Positions 5,743-9,731 of a stretch of 9,731 nt of DNA are shown here, piece by piece (position 1 is the stretch's first letter; each line of letters starts with the position of its first letter). The notes beneath the pieces were generated by a model. It made no database searches. It saw only the letters and a program-made list of their open reading frames with translations, and was not told where the DNA came from. The stretch comes from Xanthobacteraceae bacterium (lineage in GTDB: Bacteria > Pseudomonadota > Alphaproteobacteria > Rhizobiales > Xanthobacteraceae): the NCBI GenBank assembly GCA_025929595.1, contig JAICQA010000076.1, forward strand, positions 1 through 9,731, read 5' to 3'. The position numbers and the translations under genes were made by a program.

Positions 5743-6347
5743 GACTTCAGTTCGAGTTCATTGAAGCGGCGCAGGAAGCGGCGCTTGGCCGTGTCCGCGC
5801 TCCATGGCGTGAGATAGTACTTGATCGCCGCCGTGTTAAGGGCAGGTGGCCGCCCGAAGAAGCGTCGCGCCTCGCTGTCGGAGAAGCCCGCGAGCCTCGT
5901 GGCCTCGAGGAAAGCCGCCGAGCGATCGGCGGCCTTCACTAGCTTTTCGAGCGCCGCCGGCCAGTGTGCAGGCAGGCCGAAGCGCAGGTTCACCGCATGC
6001 AGGAGCCGCGCCTCCACCTTCTTGTAATCCTCCTTGAGGATCGCCTTGAACGGGCTGATCAGGTCGCCGATGACATATTCGGGCGCGTCGTGCAGCAGCA
6101 CCGCCCGCCGCCAGCTCGGCTCCAGGCTCGGCACCTGCTTGCGCGAGATCGCGTCGACGAGCAGCGAATGCTGCGCCACCGAAAAGATGTGCGTGCCTTC
6201 CGTCTGCCCGTTCCAGCGCGCGACCCGGGCCAGCCCGTGCGCGATGTCCTCGATCTCGATGTCGAGCGGCGAGGGGTCGAGCAGGTCAAGCCGCCGCCCG
6301 GACAGCATTCGCTGCCAGGCGCGGTGGGATTTCTCGTTGGCGGCCAT
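5739..6347 (-). CDS. HD-domain phosphohydrolase (YfbR/5'-nucleotidase-like)
   Basis: A 202-residue metal-dependent hydrolase. The metal-ligand set of the HD fold is visible: His60 in FSVAQHSLLV, His86-Asp87 in AVLLHDAPEYVIGD, and Asp141 in KAADRSAAFLEATRL. This order and spacing resemble E. coli YfbR, a 5'-deoxynucleotidase, and the LHDAPEYVIGDL stretch is typical of bacterial HD hydrolases in this class. The real substrate could be a nucleoside monophosphate or another phosphate ester. The ATG at 6347 is chosen for its GGAG four bases upstream and because longer in-frame sequence to 6869 is low-quality and would overlap the divergent gene. The stop overlaps the phosphatase start by four bases. 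Divergent from the DUF3126-like gene across 147 bases. Confidence 0.88.
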   Translation of the reverse strand: MAANEKSHRAWQRMLSGRRLDLLDPSPLDIEIEDIAHGLARVARWNGQTEGTHIFSVAQHSLLVDAISRKQVPSLEPSWRRAVLLHDAPEYVIGDLISPFKAILKEDYKKVEARLLHAVNLRFGLPAHWPAALEKLVKAADRSAAFLEATRLAGFSDSEARRFFGRPPALNTAAIKYYLTPWSADTAKRRFLRRFNELELKS

Positions 6348-6452
6348 GCGGCTCCGGCGGTTTGCGCCGCGTCGAAGCGGCTGTGCGCCGGTTCCTTTCT
6401 CACAGTTCGCAACCGCTGCAAAGTTCCTGCACGCTATGCGCGCGGGATGGGC

Positions 6453-6458
6453 TAGACT
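6453..6458 (+). promoter_or_regulatory. Candidate -10 element of the DUF3126-like gene
   Basis: TAGACT, within GGGCTAGACTGG, lies about 37 bases before the ATG at 6495. I see no good -35 at 16-18 bp upstream (the closest region reads GCACGC), so this is tentative. The 147-base divergent region (6348-6494) must hold promoters for both this gene and the HD/phosphatase pair. Confidence 0.3.
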
Positions 6459-6494
6459 GGCGGCGGGGAAGGCCCAGCTTGGCTGGAGGGCTGC

Positions 6495-6860
6495 ATGAAA
6501 CGGCAATTTGTTGCACTGGCAGTGTCGAGTGCGTTGGCGGCAGCATTGGCGCTCGGTTGGAGTGCGCCGCTCGGCGCGCTGGCGGTGGTGGGACGGGGTG
6601 CGCCCGCCATCTACGAGCCGAGCGCCAAGCCGATGACGGCGGCGGAGGTGAAGAAGGTCGAGGACTATCTGCGCCGGATATTCAACGCGCCGCAGTTGCG
6701 CGTCACGCCGGCGCCGCCCGAAGCGGAGGTCTATCTCGGCGAGCACTTCATGGGCTTCGTTTACCCGGACGACCAGAAGGAAGGCCGAACGTTTTATTTC
6801 GAGATGGCGATTTTCGAGGAAGAGCTCGACGAGTCGCCGCCCGCCCGCCGTCACCGCTGA
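6495..6860 (+). CDS. DUF3126-like protein with N-terminal signal-like extension
   Basis: A 121-residue protein. Residues 47-116 (TAAEVKKVEDYLRRIF, then VYLGEHFMGFVYPDD and RTFYFEMAIFEEEL) resemble the small alphaproteobacterial DUF3126 family, usually about 70-75 residues and of unknown function. Residues 1-38 look like a Sec signal peptide: MKRQ, then a hydrophobic Ala/Leu-rich core, and a possible cut after GALA or GAPA. The ATG at 6495 has a strong GGAGGG four bases upstream. The ATG at 6633 would give a 75-residue protein of typical family size but has no clear ribosome binding site. So either this member is exported or membrane-anchored, or the true start is internal. The extension uses more A/T-ending codons than the neighbours. 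Family call from memory of its pattern. Confidence 0.75.
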   Translation: MKRQFVALAVSSALAAALALGWSAPLGALAVVGRGAPAIYEPSAKPMTAAEVKKVEDYLRRIFNAPQLRVTPAPPEAEVYLGEHFMGFVYPDDQKEGRTFYFEMAIFEEELDESPPARRHR

Positions 6861-6966
6861 CGCACCCACCGCTCGTCCCCGCGAAACTTGTCCCCGCGCA
6901 GGCGGGGAGCGGGGACCGGCGCAATTTTTCTCGGAACTCGCTACTGCGGGAATGACCGGAGAAAGT
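6861..6966. repeat. Convergent gap with two hairpins (DUF3126-like / tag)
   Basis: The gap between convergent stops contains CCCCGC-GCAG-GCGGGG (6893-6908), with an overlapping longer pairing GTCCCC (6891-6896) to GGGGAC (6912-6917). A second structure has TTTCTC (6928-6933) pairing with GAGAAA (6960-6965) and an inner CTCGC/GCGGG stem. A T5 run (6926-6930) lies nine bases after the longer stem on the plus strand, too far for a classic terminator. The first looks like the CCCCGCGCAGGCGGGG repeats frequent in rhizobial genomes; the second abuts the tag stop codon and may help end its transcript. Confidence 0.45.
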
Positions 6967-7572
6967 TCAGCGCCTGCGCTTCTTCTCGCCGACGGTCTTG
7001 TGTCGGTGGCACGTCGTCAGGTGGTCGTTGACCATGCCGACCGCCTGCATGAAGGCGTAAACAATCGTCGGGCCGCAGAACTTGAACCCGCGTGCCTTCA
7101 GGTCCTTCGAGATCTTGCGCGACAATTCGGTCTCCGCCGGAATCTGCTTGATCGTCTTGCGCTTGCCGTCGAGCGGCTTGCCGTCCACGAAATCCCACAG
7201 GTAGCTTGAGAAGCCCGGCCCCTTCTCCATGATGTCGAGATAGGCGCGCGCCGACAGCACCGCGCCGTCGATCTTCATGCGGTTACGGATGATGCCCGCG
7301 TCCTTCATCAGCGCCGCCGTCTTGCGCTTGTCGTAGCGTGCGATCTTCTCGGGTTCGAAGTCGTCGAACGCGCGACGGAAATTGTCGCGCTTGCGCAGGA
7401 TCGTGATCCACGACAGGCCGGCCTGGAATCCGTCGAGCAGCAATTTCTCAAACAGCGCGCGGTCGTCGCGCTCCGGCACGCCCCATTCGGTGTCGTGGTA
7501 GTCGACGTACAACGGATCGGTGCCGCACCACGGGCAACGCTTGATGCCGTCGGTGTGTTTGATTGCCGTCAT
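6967..7572 (-). CDS. tag: DNA-3-methyladenine glycosylase I
   Basis: A 201-residue base-excision repair enzyme that releases 3-methyladenine from alkylated DNA. It aligns by eye to E. coli Tag along its length: RCPWCGTDPLYVDYHDTEWGVP (12-33), FQAGLSWITILRKR (49-62), AGIIRNRMKI (92-101), RGFKFCGPTIVYAFMQAVGMVNDH (161-184). The zinc snap ligands Cys13, His26, His184 and Cys188 keep the spacing of E. coli Cys4, His17, His175 and Cys179. Asp47 is found where E. coli has the base-contacting Glu38; LDGFQAGLSW seems usual in alphaproteobacterial homologues, so I do not read it as loss of activity. The C-terminus is basic (KTVGEKKRRR). The ATG at 7572 has GAGG nine bases upstream, formed by the end of the adjacent repeat. 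Same strand as ygfZ, separated by that repeat. Confidence 0.96.
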   Translation of the reverse strand: MTAIKHTDGIKRCPWCGTDPLYVDYHDTEWGVPERDDRALFEKLLLDGFQAGLSWITILRKRDNFRRAFDDFEPEKIARYDKRKTAALMKDAGIIRNRMKIDGAVLSARAYLDIMEKGPGFSSYLWDFVDGKPLDGKRKTIKQIPAETELSRKISKDLKARGFKFCGPTIVYAFMQAVGMVNDHLTTCHRHKTVGEKKRRR

Positions 7573-7581
7573 CTCTTATTT

Positions 7582-7673
7582 CCTCATTGCCGGGCTTGAC
7601 CCGGCAATCCAGCCGGCTTCGCGGCAAATTGATCCGCACACTGGATGCGCGGGTCAAGCCCGCGCATGAGGGG
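7582..7673. repeat. RIME-like double-hairpin intergenic repeat, copy 2 (ygfZ-tag)
   Basis: A second copy of the element at 1762-1859, about 92 bp. Hairpin one is ATTGCCGGG/CCCGGCAAT (7586-7608, loop CTTGA). Hairpin two is ATGCGCGGG/CCCGCGCAT (7645-7667, loop TCAAG). The outer ends are CCTCAT (7582-7587) and ATGAGG (7666-7671), and ATCCAG/CTGGAT flank the centre. The central about 28 bases are unrelated to copy 1. Stem positions 3-5 differ between hairpins with matching changes on the other arm. The left end supplies the tag ribosome binding site on the minus strand. Confidence 0.8.
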
Positions 7674-7680
7674 ATAAAAC

Positions 7681-8568
7681 TTAGGCGGCGGTCTCGGTCT
7701 CACCTGGAAACGTGAAATCGGCCCAGTCGGGTTTAACAACCTGAAGTTCGACGCCTCCTGCCTTGAGCGGCTCACCTGCTTTGATAGCTTCGTCTGCGCG
7801 ATCGAGCCGCAGCATCGCGAGTCCGCGTCGCCCGGCAGATGATCCCATGAAGCCGAGCGCGCGCTCGCCCGCCTTGACCTCCGTGCCCGCCTCCGGCGCG
7901 CCGTCGGCAAACGCCACCGGCACCACCCGCTTGCGCGCTACGTCGCGCCGTTCGACGCGCGAGACGACTTCCTGCCCGATGAAGCAGCCCTTCTTGAAAT
8001 CGACGCCGCCGATGCGGTCCATGTCCGCCTCGTGCGGGAAGGTGTCGCCGTAGACGAAGTCCTTGCCGCCCTCGGGAATGCCGAGCGAGATGCGGCGGCC
8101 CTGCCAGAAATCGGCTTCGACGAGGCTGGCGCCCGCTTCCGTGAGCGCGGCCTCCAAGCCTTCCCGCGGCAGCACCACGCGCCAGCCGAGTCCCGCGTGG
8201 CGCGGATCGACGAAGACGAGGCCGGTGTCTTCCGGCGGTGCCTTGTCGAGCACGATCGCGACCGCGAGGTCGGGGCGCTCCGCGATCTCGACCTTGGCGC
8301 GCAGCTTGTAGAAGGCGAGCTTCTTCGCGAGCTCGGCAGCGAGCGCGGCCGGCGCATCGATGACAAAGCCGCCGCCTTCCTCCGGATCAGCGGCGACCGC
8401 GAAGAAATCCACGACAATCTTGCCCTGCGGCGTCAGCAGCGCGGTGAAGACGGCATCGCCCGGCGCGAGCGCATCGACGCCGTTCGTGACGATGCCGCTC
8501 AGGAATTTCGGCGCTTCTTCGCCGGTGACGCGCAGGACGGCGCGGTCGGGAAACAGGATGGCCCGCAT
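7681..8568 (-). CDS. ygfZ: YgfZ/GcvT-family folate-binding protein (Fe-S cluster protein maintenance)
   Basis: A 295-residue cytoplasmic protein of the aminomethyltransferase-like fold. The diagnostic YgfZ motif K-G-C-[YF]-x-G-Q-E is present as KGCFIGQE (193-200), with the conserved Cys195. N-terminal segments VLRVTGEEAPKFLSGIVTN (11-29) and ALLTPQGKIVVDFF (43-56) are typical, with DFWQGRRISLGIPEG (153-167) before the motif. YgfZ/Iba57 proteins bind tetrahydrofolate and help assemble or repair certain 4Fe-4S enzymes; the family role is known, no target is shown here. The ATG at 8568 is chosen over an upstream in-frame GTG at 8607 because GAGG lies four bases before it. The stop is seven bases from the RIME-like repeat, and tag follows in the same direction. 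Possible Fe-S clients in the window include NadA. Confidence 0.93.
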   Translation of the reverse strand: MRAILFPDRAVLRVTGEEAPKFLSGIVTNGVDALAPGDAVFTALLTPQGKIVVDFFAVAADPEEGGGFVIDAPAALAAELAKKLAFYKLRAKVEIAERPDLAVAIVLDKAPPEDTGLVFVDPRHAGLGWRVVLPREGLEAALTEAGASLVEADFWQGRRISLGIPEGGKDFVYGDTFPHEADMDRIGGVDFKKGCFIGQEVVSRVERRDVARKRVVPVAFADGAPEAGTEVKAGERALGFMGSSAGRRGLAMLRLDRADEAIKAGEPLKAGGVELQVVKPDWADFTFPGETETAA

Positions 8569-8805
8569 GACACCTCGGGTTGCACTCGGCTGGCTCTTGG
8601 CTTGCACTTAGCTTGCAAAACACGTCGCGGAGACGTAAGGCCGCTTTCGGCGCGGGGCAAGCCCGCGCCGCCGAAGCCGCGCGATCCCGGCCGAGCGAAG
8701 CCAGTGCCGGGGAGCCGGCATAGGCGAGCGAACGCTCGCCGTTCGGCGAGCTATGGGGCCGGTGCGGACAAACTTAAGGCGGCCCGTGCCGCCGGAATCG
8801 TGAGC
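8569..8805. other. Divergent intergenic region ygfZ / dihydroorotase with serial hairpins
   Basis: A 237-base divergent region. Next to ygfZ are TTGCAC at 8580-8585 and 8602-8607 and a TTGCA-N7-TGCAA dyad (8602-8618). Then come five potential stems: ACGTC/GACGT (8622-8636); CGGCGCGGG/CCCGCGCCG with GCAAG loop (8648-8670); GCCGG/CCGGC (8706-8719); a three-arm repeat of GGCGAGC, GCTCGCC, GGCGAGC (8723-8751) allowing two exclusive hairpins; and GGCGGC/GCCGCC with CCGT loop (8778-8793), immediately before the presumed dihydroorotase ribosome binding site. No convincing promoter hexamers are visible for either gene. Confidence 0.55.
8753..8803 (+). CDS. Possible 16-codon leader peptide upstream of the dihydroorotase gene
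   Basis: An ATG at 8753 opens a short frame, MGPVRTNLRRPVPPES, ending with TGA at 8801-8803, two bases before the ATG of the dihydroorotase gene. The near-abutting stop and start would allow translational coupling, and the frame runs through the hairpin at 8778-8793. The only ribosome binding candidate is GGCGAG at 8745-8750, which is weak and close, and it is itself inside the third hairpin arm. It could be chance in a GC-rich leader, so this is a low-confidence call. Confidence 0.25.
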   Translation: MGPVRTNLRRPVPPES

Positions 8806-9731
8806 ATGGCCGACACTTACGACCTGATCCTCAAAGGCGGCACGGTCGCCAACCAAGACGGAATCGCGTCGCGCGATGTCGGAATCAGGGACGGCAGGAT
8901 CGCCGCGATCGGCGATCTCTCGCGCTCCTCGGCGGGCGAGACGGTGGACGCCAAGGGCCTCCACATCCTGCCCGGCGTGATCGACACCCAGGTCCATTTC
9001 CGCGAGCCGGGCAACACCCACAAGGAAGATCTCGAATCGGGTTCGCGTGCTGCGGTCATGGGCGGCGTGACCGCCGTCTTCGAGATGCCGAACACCGACC
9101 CGCTGACGACGAGCGCCGAGACGCTCGCCGACAAGGTCAAGCGTGGCACGCGCCGCATGCACTGCGACTTCGCCTTCTTCGTCGGCGGCACGCACGAGAA
9201 CGTCAAGGACCTTCCCGAGCTGGAGCGCCTGCCGGGCGCGGCGGGCGTCAAGGTCTTCATCGGTTCCTCGACCGGCAAGCTGCTGGTGCCGGATGACGAC
9301 GGCATCCGCTCGATCCTGAAAGTCATTCGCCGCCGCGCCTCGTTTCATTCCGAAGACGAATATCGTCTGGAAGAGAGGAAGCGCCTGCGCGTGGAGAACG
9401 ATCCGCGCTCGCATCCGGTCTGGCGCGATGAAGTGGCCGCACTCCGCTCGACCCAGCGGCTCGTCGCGCTCGCCCGCGAGACCGGCAAGTGCATCCACGT
9501 GCTGCACATCACGTCGCAGGAAGAGATCGAGTTTCTCGCCGCGCACAAGGATGTCGCGAGCGTCGAGGTGACGCCTCATCATCTGACGAGGGCCGCGCCC
9601 GAATGTTACGAGCAACTCGGCACGCGCGCGCAGATGAATCCGCCGGTGCGCGAGGCACGCCATCGCGACGCGCTCTGGCGCGGGCTCGCGGCGGGTGTCG
9701 TCGATATTCTCGGCTCCGATCACGCGCCGCA
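8806..9731 (+). CDS. pyrC: Dihydroorotase-family amidohydrolase (3' end outside window)
   Basis: The first 308 codons of a class I dihydroorotase/hydantoinase-like enzyme, which cyclises carbamoyl-aspartate to dihydroorotate in pyrimidine synthesis. Seen in order: YDLILKGGTV (5-14), LPGVIDTQVHFREPG (55-69), EMPNTDPLTT (93-102), GVKVFIGSSTG (147-157) with Lys149 as candidate carbamylated lysine, FHSEDEYRL (180-188), IHVLHITS (230-237), TPHHL (256-260) and GSDHAP (303-308) with catalytic Asp305. The metal motif HxH is QVH here: Gln62 replaces the first His. I recall SQVHFREPG in rhizobial homologues, so this seems a clade trait. ATG at 8806 has GGA nine bases upstream; an in-frame GTG at 8800 is an alternative. 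It is divergent from ygfZ. A related hydantoinase-type activity cannot be excluded. Confidence 0.88.
   Translation, partial: MADTYDLILKGGTVANQDGIASRDVGIRDGRIAAIGDLSRSSAGETVDAKGLHILPGVIDTQVHFREPGNTHKEDLESGSRAAVMGGVTAVFEMPNTDPLTTSAETLADKVKRGTRRMHCDFAFFVGGTHENVKDLPELERLPGAAGVKVFIGSSTGKLLVPDDDGIRSILKVIRRRASFHSEDEYRLEERKRLRVENDPRSHPVWRDEVAALRSTQRLVALARETGKCIHVLHITSQEEIEFLAAHKDVASVEVTPHHLTRAAPECYEQLGTRAQMNPPVREARHRDALWRGLAAGVVDILGSDHAP

Noticed and set aside
6348..6869. An upstream extension of the HD hydrolase frame to 6869
   Set aside because: The extension is antisense to the DUF3126-like gene and its promoter region and shows no family similarity; the ATG at 6347 has GGAG at proper spacing.
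6891..6930. Hairpin plus T5 run as an intrinsic terminator for the DUF3126-like gene
   Set aside because: The T-run begins nine bases after the longest stem and the sequence matches a common GC-rich intergenic repeat type, so I list it as a repeat only.
7432..7434. Tag Asp47 in place of the E. coli base-recognition Glu38
   Set aside because: LDGFQAGLSW appears usual for alphaproteobacterial Tag proteins as I remember them, and all four zinc ligands are intact.
1762..7673. The two similar repeats as ends of a transposon or as a CRISPR-like array
   Set aside because: They are about 5.8 kb apart, each is a complete self-contained inverted element, and the genes between are ordinary chromosomal genes without transposase. 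There is no regular spacer pattern.
8569..8607. A GTG start for ygfZ at 8607
   Set aside because: The ATG at 8568 has a better ribosome binding site and begins right before the first conserved beta-strand.
8608..9723. A 371-codon minus-strand frame opposite the dihydroorotase gene
   Set aside because: Same reason: low-complexity composition and fully antisense to a clearly conserved enzyme.

Overview
The window looks like a chromosomal housekeeping region of a GC-rich alphaproteobacterium, most likely in the Hyphomicrobiales (Rhizobiales). Three things point there: strong G/C bias at third codon positions, an adjacent nadA-nadB-nadC set with a NadQ-type NAD regulator nearby, and about 95-bp double-hairpin intergenic repeats resembling the rhizobial RIME family. 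I see no phage, transposase, CRISPR, tRNA or rRNA.

Layout. Positions 1-2737 hold the end of nadA, then nadB and nadC, all on +: the de novo aspartate-to-nicotinate-mononucleotide route. A small VOC (glyoxalase-fold) gene follows on + (2827-3210). It converges on a MarR-type regulator on - (3220-3678), which is divergent from a single-domain rhodanese on + (3776-4102). The intergenic region of that pair is an almost symmetric nested palindrome with two TTGCA-N2-TGCAA sites over a clear promoter. On - lie nadQ (4161-5114) and, upstream of it in the same direction, a translationally coupled pair: HD-domain phosphohydrolase (5739-6347) and tyrosine-phosphatase-like protein (5236-5742). A DUF3126-like protein with a signal-peptide-like extension is on + (6495-6860). 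Then come tag, 3-methyladenine glycosylase I (6967-7572), and ygfZ (7681-8568), both on -. The window ends inside a dihydroorotase-family gene on + (from 8806), preceded by a hairpin-rich leader.

How they fit. NadABC make NAD precursor and NadQ probably senses NAD-related ligands to repress them; its Nudix motif is degraded, so it should sense rather than hydrolyse. The HD and phosphatase genes next to nadQ may or may not belong to nucleotide turnover. MarR plus rhodanese is a self-contained regulator-effector pair, probably for sulfur or stress chemistry. Tag, YgfZ and dihydroorotase are general maintenance functions.

The most interesting material is between genes: the MarR/rhodanese operator, two repeat copies whose stems vary by compensatory changes, repeat ends that appear to supply ribosome binding sites for neighbouring genes, and the dihydroorotase leader with mutually exclusive hairpins and a 16-codon upstream ORF. 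I found no clear multi-gene novel system. Two proteins have unusual residues at conserved active-site positions: NadC (Thr for Lys) and the dihydroorotase (Gln for a metal-ligand His).
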